In this document: piece by piece, positions 13,547 through 21,853 of the stretch
How the letters are laid out: every line of letters begins with the position of its first letter
Position numbering within the stretch: the stretch's first letter is position 1
IMG/VR virus record: IMGVR_UViG_3300042691_026427
Coordinates: 1 to 64,000 of that record
Reading direction: 5' to 3' (one strand)
Length of the DNA: 64,000 nucleotides
From: a virus
The notes under the pieces: model-generated
The model's database searches: none
Told to the model about the DNA's origin: nothing
Seen by the model: the letters and a program-made list of their open reading frames with translations, nothing else
Program-made: the position numbers and the translations under genes

Positions 13547-13908
13547 TGGACATAGCAGAGATGATTAACAAATATGGATTTCCTATTGTTGCTGCTGGTG
13601 GAATGGGATACTTCATATACTATGTTTGGACATGGGTAACTACCGAAATTAAACCCGTTATAGGACAAGCCAATGGAACTCTTATTGCTCTTATTGATCG
13701 TATTCGTATGCTGGACAACGACCTTATAAGGTTGAATCAAAAAGTTGAAACAGTTATGGAATTACGCGGCAAGACCATTGAAAAAGAACGTATTGCTGCT
13801 GATGCATCTATAAACAAAGAGCCAGAACCTGTTAAAGAAAAGCTATCCCCTATACCTCAGAGAAGATTTACACAGCAAGAAATTAACGACGCAGCTGGTG
13901 ATGAGTAA
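13546..13908 (+). CDS. small membrane protein, paralogue B
   Basis: 120 residues: N-terminal hydrophobic segment (YGFPIVAAGGMGYFIYYVW), a coiled coil about 40-70, then a charged proline-containing tail. It is similar in layout to the protein at 13092-13367 but carries a longer cytoplasmic or external tail. Third member of a coupled trio; possibly an inner-membrane assembly such as a holin/antiholin pair, but this is a guess. Confidence 0.65.
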   Translation: MDIAEMINKYGFPIVAAGGMGYFIYYVWTWVTTEIKPVIGQANGTLIALIDRIRMLDNDLIRLNQKVETVMELRGKTIEKERIAADASINKEPEPVKEKLSPIPQRRFTQQEINDAAGDE

Positions 13909-13920
13909 GTTAAATACTTA

Positions 13921-14634
13921 ATGATACAACTTTTATACATACTGATTTTAACACACATTACCATAGTGTCTGTTACATTATTTTTACACAGAGGTCAAGC
14001 ACATAGAGGCATTGAGTTCCATCCTATACTCAGTCATTTTATGCGATTCTGGCTTTGGCTTACTACAGGAATGACTACCAAACAATGGGTAGCCATTCAT
14101 CGTAAACATCATCAAACTACTGACGTACAAGGTGATCCTCATAGTCCTCACGTATTTGGACTCAACACTGTGATGTTCACAGGCTGGTATTTGTATAATA
14201 CTGCCAGCAAAGATGCTGACTTTGTCATGCAATATGGCAAGGGAACTCCTAAAGATTGGATAGAGCGTAAACTATATACTCCTCATCACAAGATGGGAAT
14301 CCTATTGATGTTACTGATTAACCTAATGTTGTTTGGTCCTGTGGGATTACTTATTTGGGGTGTACAGATGATATGGATTCCATTCTGGGCAGCTGGTATG
14401 ATCAATGGATTAGGTCATTGGTGGGGATATCGTAATGGGGAAACTAAAGATCACAGTCGTAATATAAGCCCTATAGGAATCATTGTGGGTGGAGAAGAAC
14501 TACATAATAATCATCACCTAGATCCAGCCAATCCTAAACTAAGTAGAAAGGTTTGGGAGTTTGATATCGGGTGGATGTGGTTTAAAATATTTGAATTTAT
14601 AGGTTTAGCAAAACTAAGATCATCTAATGGATAA
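13921..14634 (+). CDS. fatty acid desaturase
   Basis: 237 residues with the three histidine boxes of membrane-bound desaturases: HRGQAHR (about 23), HRKHH (about 60) and HNNHH (about 198). Hydrophobic pairs lie before box 1 and between boxes 2 and 3. Such enzymes insert a double bond in acyl chains using a di-iron centre, so the phage could alter host membrane fluidity during infection. A TTAAATACTT late-type box overlaps the start region, leaving almost no leader. A terminator with a UUCG loop follows. Confidence 0.87.
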   Translation: MIQLLYILILTHITIVSVTLFLHRGQAHRGIEFHPILSHFMRFWLWLTTGMTTKQWVAIHRKHHQTTDVQGDPHSPHVFGLNTVMFTGWYLYNTASKDADFVMQYGKGTPKDWIERKLYTPHHKMGILLMLLINLMLFGPVGLLIWGVQMIWIPFWAAGMINGLGHWWGYRNGETKDHSRNISPIGIIVGGEELHNNHHLDPANPKLSRKVWEFDIGWMWFKIFEFIGLAKLRSSNG

Positions 14635-14669
14635 TTTTTGAAGTTTTGTTAGATTGTGAAGCCATACGA

Positions 14670-14696
14670 CACCCTCTTCGGAGGGTGATCTTTTGT
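14670..14696 (+). terminator. UUCG-loop terminator after the desaturase gene
   Basis: CACCCTC-TTCG-GAGGGTG followed by ATCTTTT. A 7-bp stem with the very stable UUCG tetraloop is typical of T4-like phages. Confidence 0.85.
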
Positions 14697-14699
14697 GTT

Positions 14700-15091
14700 T
14701 GTTGAGTTGCTCGGCACACACTGAGACAATAGGTGTCTTGATTTCCACGCTTCTGGGCTCTGTACCTTACCCCACCTATTACGACTTTTAAACTAACTGC
14801 GGTGTCACTGTTAGTATGAGCGTGTAGGAAATCGTTTCAACTGTTACGACTATTCAAACGTTTCGTGCCGTAGGGCAGACGTTTAAGCATCCTTTCGGGT
14901 AGTGAATAGAAGCTGCCTTCGCAATGAGGCATAGATCAGTGGGTCGCTTGTTAAGAACCTTGACCAGCAGAGAGTTACTGGCGCTGCTACGCCTTCTGTT
15001 GCGATTGATAGGGTGTGAATGTAAGTGTCTAACTTACATTATATAGGATATCCAAAATGATCGCGACCGAAACGGCGATCTATTTTGGATA
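14700..15091. ncRNA. large hairpin-rich non-coding region
   Basis: No ORF in either direction. Folding by eye gives a nested domain CTATTC/GAATAG (14850-14909) enclosing AAACGT/ACGTTT with TGCC-GTAG-GGCA and ATCC-TTTC-GGGT. Further hairpins are at 14914-14931, 14942-14965, 14980-14993 and GTAAG-TGTCTAA-CTTAC (15021-15037). At 15050-15090 a 15-bp hairpin (ATCCAAAAT-GATCGC paired with GCGATC-T-ATTTTGGAT) borders the cyclase stop codon. The coding strand is unclear and no promoter was found. tmRNA and RNase P signatures were looked for and not seen. Confidence 0.5.
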
Positions 15092-15093
15092 GA

Positions 15094-17157
15094 TTACTTC
15101 GACGTTGCTCGGTATGTGCCGTCCCAGTCTGCAGGAAGATATCTAGTACGCATTTCAGCAATACGCTCTTGCCATAGTGTATAGTAGTCGTCCATCTTAC
15201 CGTCAAACTCGCCTATAAGTTCTTGGCACAGTGTAATGGCCTTGTCCCACTGCTGTTCACGATAGTACTGCAACATCAGTTCATGATGCTCACGGGCACT
15301 GATCCAATCTGCTGCTACTGTAACATCTGGATTGTAGAACACTGTGAAGATGTTAACACCGATGGTCTTACCTTTAACAGCAATGCAGTCTAACGGAATT
15401 GTAAAGTAGTTGTCACCTACACGAGCTTGTGTAAACTCACTAATGATAATTAACACACCGTAGTTCTTGGTCTGACCTTCTAAACGTGCTGTCAAACTAA
15501 CGCTGTCACCTAAGACGTCATAGCCAAAACGGTCCTTACTACCAATGTTACCAATCAGTGTAGGACCTGTGTTGATACCCAATCCGCAACCTACTAATGG
15601 CTTGCCTTCTTTGGTAAGTTCAATGTTAAACAGTTCAACAGCATGTAACATTTCTAAGCCTGTACGAACAGCAGCCAGCACATGATCTGGGTCTTGTTCT
15701 TCTTGAATAGGAGCACCATGAACGTGTAGTGACGCATCACCAATGAACTTGATCAAGCATCCGTTGTTGCGTAAGATAGGTTCGGCAATAGCAGTCATGT
15801 ATCGATTCATAGTGTGTGTAAATGCCACAACGTCATCGCCATAAGTCTCACCTAAGCCAGTGAAGTTACGCATGTCGCTCATGATAACTGTTAGATCTTT
15901 CTTTTCGCCGCCCAGTTTAATAAAACTTGGATCTTTCTGTAAGCGTTCTACGATAATAGGATTAACATAACCGCCAAATTGTTTCTTGATCTGTTGCTTC
16001 TGTAAGAACTCACTTACAAACTTGATGCCATAGGCATGCAAAGCGACCAAAGTTGTGCCAACTGCAAAGGCAGTAGCATCGAATAAGAATAGAAGATTAC
16101 TGTAAGCAAGAATACTGCCAGCAATACCCCCACCGACCAATACAACCACTGCGGCAAGTCCAACATATGTCCACCTTGTTAAAAATAGTAATAATAAACC
16201 TGCTAATAGAATAGCCACAGTTTCTAAATCATCTGCGTAGCCAGGACGTTGAATAGTAGTGCCTGACATCATTGTGCCTAGCAAACTGGCCTGCATGTCC
16301 TGGGGCCAAATTTCACCAAGACTAGTAGCTACTGGTTGCACTAAGCCTGCTGCACTCAATCCCACAATAACAACCTCACCATTAAAGTCTTTGGGCAATT
16401 TGGCAAGACTATGCTGCTTGGGCTGCTGACTCCAATCAATCCATACACGACTCAAAGGGTCCACATTGATACGGTTCAGTTTAGGTATTCGCACTGCTTC
16501 AACGCCTGCGTCAGTAATTTTAACCTGTATCTTTGTATCCCCTGCTGCCATTCTAAGTGTTTCTAAACCAATAGCAGGATGCACAGTTCCACTGCTTAGT
16601 ATTAACAACGGCATACGACGAACAACACCATCTATTTCAGGAAAGGTATTTACAATACCCGTGCCCGCCGCACGTTCTTCTAACATAGGGACGTTGGCGA
16701 TAATGCCTGGATATTCTACTAGACTACCGTTAGGATCAGCTCCTACAATTTGCACAGCAGATCCAAATGTTTTATTTTTGTCGGTAGTACTGGCAACTTG
16801 CGGCAGTACCACTGGATATTTTTCTAATGCTTGGGCCAGTTTATTATCTTGACCAAACCTATCTGCTTCAGGCATGAGGATGTTGAACACAACAAGTCCA
16901 GCATTTCTATTATATAAATCTTTAATAATGTCGGCATATAGTCCTCGAGGAAAAGGGAATTGTCCATATTTGTCTAGTGCTGCTTCGTCAATATTAACTG
17001 TGTGTACAGGAATATCTTTTGCAGGTTGGCTTGTGACCAGTTGATCAAAGTAGCGTAGTCTTACGCTTTCTACAAATGCAGGATCTGCAAATCTAATACC
17101 TACAATTAATACTAGCGTTACTAATGCTGTCCAAGGACTTAATAATATTTTTTTCAT
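15094..17157 (-). CDS. CHASE2-domain adenylate/guanylate cyclase
   Basis: 687 residues from an ATG that overlaps the previous TGA; the longer frame uses a TTG. An N-terminal membrane segment (about 5-20) precedes an extracytoplasmic CHASE2 sensor (about 20-290, with VVFNILMPEADRF and IVGLSAAGL). Then come two or three membrane segments (about 310-380) and a class III cyclase domain (about 405-585: IMSDMRNFTGLGE, CLIKFIGDASLHVHGAP, YDVLGDSVSLTARLE). Metal-binding Asp residues are present, so it is plausibly active and would make cAMP or cGMP. It is the last gene of the curli/FecR block. CHASE2-cyclases often sit beside FecR-domain genes in bacteria, suggesting capture of the pair. Confidence 0.87.
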   Translation of the reverse strand: MKKILLSPWTALVTLVLIVGIRFADPAFVESVRLRYFDQLVTSQPAKDIPVHTVNIDEAALDKYGQFPFPRGLYADIIKDLYNRNAGLVVFNILMPEADRFGQDNKLAQALEKYPVVLPQVASTTDKNKTFGSAVQIVGADPNGSLVEYPGIIANVPMLEERAAGTGIVNTFPEIDGVVRRMPLLILSSGTVHPAIGLETLRMAAGDTKIQVKITDAGVEAVRIPKLNRINVDPLSRVWIDWSQQPKQHSLAKLPKDFNGEVVIVGLSAAGLVQPVATSLGEIWPQDMQASLLGTMMSGTTIQRPGYADDLETVAILLAGLLLLFLTRWTYVGLAAVVVLVGGGIAGSILAYSNLLFLFDATAFAVGTTLVALHAYGIKFVSEFLQKQQIKKQFGGYVNPIIVERLQKDPSFIKLGGEKKDLTVIMSDMRNFTGLGETYGDDVVAFTHTMNRYMTAIAEPILRNNGCLIKFIGDASLHVHGAPIQEEQDPDHVLAAVRTGLEMLHAVELFNIELTKEGKPLVGCGLGINTGPTLIGNIGSKDRFGYDVLGDSVSLTARLEGQTKNYGVLIIISEFTQARVGDNYFTIPLDCIAVKGKTIGVNIFTVFYNPDVTVAADWISAREHHELMLQYYREQQWDKAITLCQELIGEFDGKMDDYYTLWQERIAEMRTRYLPADWDGTYRATSK

Positions 17158-17444
17158 TCTTCGCAATTCCAACGACTTAATGCTTTGGCTTTTGGAGTAG
17201 GGCGGCCTTTCTCATCCTTCATAGGACCTTTGTTACCTGACATCCTAGCACAGAAACTCTTGCGGCGTTTAGCATCCTTGCTACCTGCTTTGAGTTTACT
17301 AGGCTTAGTAGTAACAGCAGTCTTTAATTTACTGCCTGGATTCTCACGACGATAAGCATTAACTGCTTTTTGACTTAGGCCGTCAGTCTTGTCTTTTCTA
17401 TTGACTTTATTCCAGTCTTCATTAATAAATTCGTGTGCTCTCAT
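17154..17444 (-). CDS. small basic protein with capsid-targeting-like N-terminus
   Basis: 96 residues, very basic. The start MRAHEFINE resembles the T4 capsid-targeting signal ending in I-x-E, the site cut by the prohead protease. The C-terminal part (KSFCARMSGNKGPMKDEKG followed by RPTPKAKALSRW) resembles a small conserved phage protein family seen in marine T4-like phages, of unknown function. A DNA-binding internal head protein is a reasonable hypothesis. It overlaps both neighbours (ATGA-type junctions). Confidence 0.68.
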   Translation of the reverse strand: MRAHEFINEDWNKVNRKDKTDGLSQKAVNAYRRENPGSKLKTAVTTKPSKLKAGSKDAKRRKSFCARMSGNKGPMKDEKGRPTPKAKALSRWNCEE

Positions 17445-17635
17445 TTCTTTTTGGCCTTTCCTGCTTTCATGTTAGCCATCCAATGAGCTAGTTGCCCTTT
17501 ACGCCCACCTTGCTTGGCAACCTTGCGTAGTGTGCTTACGCTGGCTTTTGTCGGAACACCATGACGCTTACTATCGCCTTTATCTTGTGGATTCTTACCG
17601 TCGGCAAAGTTCTCAAGTAATTCGTGTATTTTCAT
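17441..17635 (-). CDS. small basic protein with capsid-targeting-like N-terminus
   Basis: 64 residues starting MKIHELLENFADGK and ending in a Lys/Arg-rich helix (KAGKAKKK). The start resembles the T4-type head-targeting signal. A TAATAAATA late promoter (17641-17649) lies 5 nt upstream of the ATG with no Shine-Dalgarno site, so the late transcript would begin at or next to the start codon. Probably packaged with DNA; function unknown. Confidence 0.68.
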   Translation of the reverse strand: MKIHELLENFADGKNPQDKGDSKRHGVPTKASVSTLRKVAKQGGRKGQLAHWMANMKAGKAKKK

Positions 17636-17640
17636 AGTGA

Positions 17641-17649
17641 TATTTATTA
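17641..17649 (-). promoter_or_regulatory. T4-type late promoter (leaderless configuration)
   Basis: TAATAAATA on the minus strand, followed by TCACT and the ATG of the 17441-17635 gene. Confidence 0.7.
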
Positions 17650-17940
17650 TATAGTGGGCTTGAGAAAAACTTGTCTGTGATTTTCGCCAGTGCCAAGAAC
17701 GCAGGCAATGTTATCGTTAAATTGCACGAAACTCCATGTTTTAGTTTTTTCGTTTACCATCATTATAAATCGACTAGTGGTGTCGTTTCCAATCCAAAAC
17801 GGCTGTTCTCTGTAGCCACTTCCGCTTAATGTTTCGATTACAATTTTTGGGGTATCGCAGACTACTGGTTTTTCTACGGTTACGGGCTGTGCGTATGCCA
17901 AGGCGGGTAAGAGTAGAACACCTAAGATAAATTTGTGCAT
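17647..17940 (-). CDS. small secreted hypothetical protein
   Basis: 97 residues with a clear signal peptide (MHKFILGVLLLPALAYA, cleavage after the second Ala of AYA) and a two-cysteine mature part. AGGAG precedes the ATG and a CATAAATA late box lies at 17958-17965. It sits in the curli-type block and may be an accessory (CsgE/CsgC-sized) periplasmic factor, but no homology to these is evident. Confidence 0.66.
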   Translation of the reverse strand: MHKFILGVLLLPALAYAQPVTVEKPVVCDTPKIVIETLSGSGYREQPFWIGNDTTSRFIMMVNEKTKTWSFVQFNDNIACVLGTGENHRQVFLKPTI

Positions 17941-17957
17941 AGTGTTCTCCTATGCTG

Positions 17958-17965
17958 TATTTATG
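17958..17965 (-). promoter_or_regulatory. T4-type late promoter
   Basis: CATAAATAC upstream of the secreted 97-aa protein, with a leader containing AGGAG. Confidence 0.65.
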
Positions 17966-19856
17966 GTCCGCCACCCTGTGTTACAGAAACACTACATCCC
18001 GAAAGTGTAGCACATTGCTGTGTAATATTGATGTTTTGTGCTGTAGCACCTTGTTGTACAAGGTTAATTGTACTAGCCCCACCTGCATTAGTTAGATTAA
18101 TAGTAGCTTTGTGACTACCTGCGTCTTTTTGGTTGGCTGTTACGTTATGTCCGTTACCAGTTAAACTTAAATCAAAGTAGTTTACACTGCCCTGCTGTGT
18201 AACATTAAACACATTGCTGCTGCCGTTAACTATGCCAAAGAACGTTTTTTCACTGTTGTTTGACTGTGTCAATGTGCCTTGATTGTTATTACCAGTAACA
18301 TCAACATAGGCAAAGTGCCCTGAAGAGGCGCCTCCAGTGTTACTTTGTTTTAAGCTCAATGTATTGGTGCTGCCATTTACATTTAATCCCAAATAGTGTC
18401 CACCACTCTCGCCTCCGTCTTGCAATCCTGTTGTAGGGTTACGTGCTTGCCATATAGTTACATTATTAGTATTGCCTACTACATTAAACTCAATAAGATT
18501 TTTACCTAGTGTATCACCTTGACGAACATTAATAGTATTGTTGTCACCATCAATGACAGCATAAGTTCCACCGCCTATGCCAGCAATTTTGTTGAAATTT
18601 CCAGTCTGTTCAATAGTTACATTATTACCGCTGCTGCCAATCTTTTGTTCAAGATGCAAGCTGTTGCCTAACACTATGTTTGATACTCGATTCTTGGCTG
18701 AATTACGCTGTGTAGTCTGCCCGGCAGTTATATCACTAGTAGAAGGCCAACTAGGAGCACAGTCAGCACAAACGCTGCCTGCTTGTCCTGGGTTACTAGG
18801 TGTGCCACCTGAACCAGTAGCTGTTGAAGTTACACCGTCATTTAAATCATAGTAGTAGGTAACTTCACCAATCTGCATACTATTGCAGTTTTCTCCGCAA
18901 CCTTCACCTGCTTTGGTCGTAGGAAACAGAATGAAGTAATAGACATAGGCAGTGGTGTTGCCCGTTTGTATTTCGGGACTGGTCCAGTATCGTGACTCAC
19001 TTAGACTTAGTGAATCTTGTTTAATCAATGTCCAAGTAACACCGTCATTTGATCCATACAGCTTGTAACTTGTAGGATCACGACCAGAATAGTCATTGGC
19101 AGTAGTAATGGTAAACTTTTGTACCACGCGGCCTTGACTTAGCTTAACTGTAACACCAGCATTGGCTTTGTCAAAGTTTAGGTACTTGGTGTAGGGATTA
19201 CCGTCAAAGGCATTGGCAGCACCTTCGCCACTTGGACTGTTATAGCTAGTAGGATAGATGTTGCTGATAACAACAGGATTACTGTTAGTGTTAACTGTTT
19301 GCCAGTTTGGTGTAGGGGTAGCTGGCGCTGCCGTCTGTCCTGCTGCTAGAGGAGTAGAACTTGGCGGTGTGTAGGCCTGTAGTTGTGAGTTTGTAGGATT
19401 ACTTTGTGTTACTGCCCAGTTACCACTTTGTCCGTTAGTATATCCTTGCCCTGTAGTAATTAATGTGCCCCACATGCCGTTACCGTTGTAAAATATAGCA
19501 CCGTTAGCTAATGCAGCAAAAGATCCTGTGTTGTTGATTATTTTATAAGTTGAGCCATCACTGTTGAACACAGCCATACCATAAGTACCAGGATTAGTAG
19601 TACTATTGAAGAATCCTATGTATCGTCCGTTGCTGTTAGCATCTGAAGTCTGTGCCGCAGTCCAACGTGCCGCACTTGTTGTTTGAGTAGAATAGTTTAC
19701 CGAAGCATAGATATAGTTGAATCCGCTGGCATACAATGTGCCGCCGCTGATATACCATTGCACATCAAATATTTGTGCTGTACTTAATTTTAAGTCAGTG
19801 ATGGCTGCAAATGCATTAGAGCATAAGAACATTAGGGCAAATAATATCTTTTTCAT
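17961..19856 (-). CDS. secreted curlin-repeat protein with discoidin-like (F5/8 type C) domain
   Basis: 631 residues. Signal peptide 1-18 (MKKILFALMFLCSNAFA). Residues about 195-340 form an F5/8C-like carbohydrate-binding beta-sandwich (NAFDGNPYTKYLNF, SYKLYGSNDGVTW). From about 395 to the end there are repeated N-x-hydrophobic-x-Q units such as NNVTIEQTGNFN, NVFNVTQQGSVN and QNINITQQ, which match curlin (CsgA/CsgB) repeats that stack into amyloid. It overlaps the FecR-domain gene by 4 nt. A surface or virion-released amyloid adhesin with sugar-binding head is the likely role. Confidence 0.82.
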   Translation of the reverse strand: MKKILFALMFLCSNAFAAITDLKLSTAQIFDVQWYISGGTLYASGFNYIYASVNYSTQTTSAARWTAAQTSDANSNGRYIGFFNSTTNPGTYGMAVFNSDGSTYKIINNTGSFAALANGAIFYNGNGMWGTLITTGQGYTNGQSGNWAVTQSNPTNSQLQAYTPPSSTPLAAGQTAAPATPTPNWQTVNTNSNPVVISNIYPTSYNSPSGEGAANAFDGNPYTKYLNFDKANAGVTVKLSQGRVVQKFTITTANDYSGRDPTSYKLYGSNDGVTWTLIKQDSLSLSESRYWTSPEIQTGNTTAYVYYFILFPTTKAGEGCGENCNSMQIGEVTYYYDLNDGVTSTATGSGGTPSNPGQAGSVCADCAPSWPSTSDITAGQTTQRNSAKNRVSNIVLGNSLHLEQKIGSSGNNVTIEQTGNFNKIAGIGGGTYAVIDGDNNTINVRQGDTLGKNLIEFNVVGNTNNVTIWQARNPTTGLQDGGESGGHYLGLNVNGSTNTLSLKQSNTGGASSGHFAYVDVTGNNNQGTLTQSNNSEKTFFGIVNGSSNVFNVTQQGSVNYFDLSLTGNGHNVTANQKDAGSHKATINLTNAGGASTINLVQQGATAQNINITQQCATLSGCSVSVTQGGGP

Positions 19857-21028
19857 CTGTAGTTCTGATTAATAACAATCTGGCCTATAGGTTTACCTGG
19901 GGCAAAGTTCCATTGATTAGTTTGCATGTCTTGTGTAACTGTGACTTGAACCTGAGTGTTAATTGGCATAACCACATTAGCATAGTTTCTGCTGTTAGGA
20001 CTTAGGCTTTCATACAGCCAGCCAACTTGCTGTGTTTCACTTTTGTCTTTGAATAATTTTTTAACATAAGGATTATCAGTGTCGCCTACACTGGCTACTT
20101 CGTTAACTAATGCATCTTTGTTTGATTTTTGATCAACGCCTACTTTGGTTCCGTTGGCAGTGTCTTCATCACCTTCGTTAGCACTACGATCTCGACGCTG
20201 TGATCTATTACTGCTGCCGCTTTCTTGTCCTCCAGCTACCTGTTGTTTTTCAACATCTTTAGCATCATCTTTAGCATCATCTTTGTCGTCTTTCTTATCA
20301 CTTTTTCTAGCATCGCCTGTAGCTATTGCGGCAGCACGAGCAGCAGCAATTACATTTACCCCAGTAGTTGTTTGTGGCGGACTAACCATTAAGTTGTTGC
20401 CAATAGCCATGCCATTAAGAGCAACGATAACAGCAGGACTAGGCATGCCATTTAATGTTTCAACTAGTGTAGCTTGATAAGGACGATTAAGTTTAACGAT
20501 ACCTGCTGGTGTTTCTACATCGATAGCACCACTTCCGCAGCTAAGACCTTTAAGATTTACGTTTTGTTCTATCTCACAGGTTGGCATTAGCATGATCATA
20601 CTAGAACCTGTTTCACTCACAGCCATAACGAAATCTGTACCGCGAACAGCAATGGCTGCTGTGGGTGTGTTGATTTTTACATTCTTAGGATCTTTGGCAA
20701 TAGCACCTGATACATAACGTACAGTACCTGCGGCTGCTTTGAGCCCTAGCTTGCCAGCTCCGCTCTTAGGATCATATACAAAATCATCAATAACAAGGCT
20801 ACTCGACTCAGTAACAGTAACGTTCGTATCGTCTTTAAAAACAATCTTAACCTTACCATTCTTAGTCTCTACTTTGTCGTTGATTTTGATTTCTGTGCCT
20901 TTGACAATTTGAATTGTATCTTTGCCGCGTTTGATAATGGCCGTACCTGATGATTCGGTAACAGAACCAATGTCTGCCCAGGCTGATGTAGCCAGCAGCA
21001 GGCCCGCGATAAGAGCAGCAACTCTCAT
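19853..21028 (-). CDS. secreted FecR-domain protein
   Basis: 391 residues with signal peptide (MRVAALIAGLLLATSAWA). Residues about 25-150 form a FecR-like beta domain (GTAIIKRGKDTIQIVKG, VETKNGKVKIVFKDDTNV, PTAAIAVRGTDF). A long Asp/Lys-rich low-complexity linker (about 235-300) and a short C-terminal beta part follow. There is no membrane helix, unlike sigma-regulating FecR, so it is a periplasmic or exported FecR-domain protein of the type found beside CHASE2-cyclases. It may signal to the cyclase at 15094-17157. Confidence 0.82.
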   Translation of the reverse strand: MRVAALIAGLLLATSAWADIGSVTESSGTAIIKRGKDTIQIVKGTEIKINDKVETKNGKVKIVFKDDTNVTVTESSSLVIDDFVYDPKSGAGKLGLKAAAGTVRYVSGAIAKDPKNVKINTPTAAIAVRGTDFVMAVSETGSSMIMLMPTCEIEQNVNLKGLSCGSGAIDVETPAGIVKLNRPYQATLVETLNGMPSPAVIVALNGMAIGNNLMVSPPQTTTGVNVIAAARAAAIATGDARKSDKKDDKDDAKDDAKDVEKQQVAGGQESGSSNRSQRRDRSANEGDEDTANGTKVGVDQKSNKDALVNEVASVGDTDNPYVKKLFKDKSETQQVGWLYESLSPNSRNYANVVMPINTQVQVTVTQDMQTNQWNFAPGKPIGQIVINQNYR

Positions 21029-21037
21029 TGCCGCTCC

Positions 21038-21826
21038 TTAGTTCTTTTGTGTTATGTTGAACATGCCATTGTTAGACACGCTCTTAATATTAATCACATT
21101 ATCAATTGTGCCAGTTTGACTCATTGTCAATGTGTTGCTACTACCAGTTAGATCAACCCAAATGCTAGAACCAGCGGCTCCTGTACTACGTTGGTTGATA
21201 TCAAATGTATTGGTGTCGCCTGCTACTTTAATAGTTTGGCTATGCTTGTTGCCGATGGCATCAATACGGAAAATGTTACTGTTACCTGTAACATCGATGG
21301 CGCTCTTTAGATCAGCACCAGTACCACGGAATTGTAGATCATTGCTGTCGCCAGTGAATTTCCAGTTTAGGTCAGCAGCATTACAACCTGTTAGGGCTGT
21401 ACCACCTGTTGAAGCAGTGCCATATCCGCAGGCTGCGTCAACTTTGTTGCTATCACCAATTTGCTGAATGGTGATATTAACACCTTTGCCGGTGCCTGTT
21501 GTATCATTAACTGCTTCTAGACTGATATCATTGCTAATGCCAATCTGACGAGTAACGACCTTTTGGTCAATACCACGTAGGTACACAGGACGGCCGCCAC
21601 TTCCGGCAGCATTGCCTGTACCATCCTGTGTCATGTTGACATTAGGATTGTCGCCGCTCTGATCAATGAAGATACGGTTAGTTGTGCCAAGGGCTAATGC
21701 GGCTGCTGCGTTAGGGCTAGTTATGGCCATCGTTGGAATAACGGGTGCCGACGGTGCCGAAACCGCTGTTTGTGCAAATGCCGGTAGTGTTGCGGCTAAT
21801 AATATTGCTAGTAGTGTTTGTTTCAT
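21038..21826 (-). CDS. secreted curlin-repeat protein
   Basis: 262 residues with signal peptide (MKQTLLAILLAATLPAFA). The mature part contains about eight short Asn/Gln-rich repeats (NPNVNMTQDGTGN, KGVNITIQQIGDSNK, NTFDINQRSTG, NTLTMSQTG, NGMFNITQ), the pattern of curli fibre subunits. By order and size it is the candidate major curlin-like subunit secreted through the CsgG-like pore encoded just upstream. It is poorer in Gly than CsgA. Confidence 0.8.
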   Translation of the reverse strand: MKQTLLAILLAATLPAFAQTAVSAPSAPVIPTMAITSPNAAAALALGTTNRIFIDQSGDNPNVNMTQDGTGNAAGSGGRPVYLRGIDQKVVTRQIGISNDISLEAVNDTTGTGKGVNITIQQIGDSNKVDAACGYGTASTGGTALTGCNAADLNWKFTGDSNDLQFRGTGADLKSAIDVTGNSNIFRIDAIGNKHSQTIKVAGDTNTFDINQRSTGAAGSSIWVDLTGSSNTLTMSQTGTIDNVINIKSVSNNGMFNITQKN

Positions 21827-21853
21827 TTTTTGCTCCTAACCTTATGGGTTATT

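Noticed and set aside
14700-15091. tmRNA, RNase P RNA or a CRISPR array in the structured region
   Set aside because: No tRNA-like ends with a tag frame, no conserved RNase P core, and no regularly spaced repeats.
16466-16852. 128-codon frame opposite the CHASE2-cyclase gene
   Set aside because: Antisense to a well-supported domain; residue composition is that of a complement strand.
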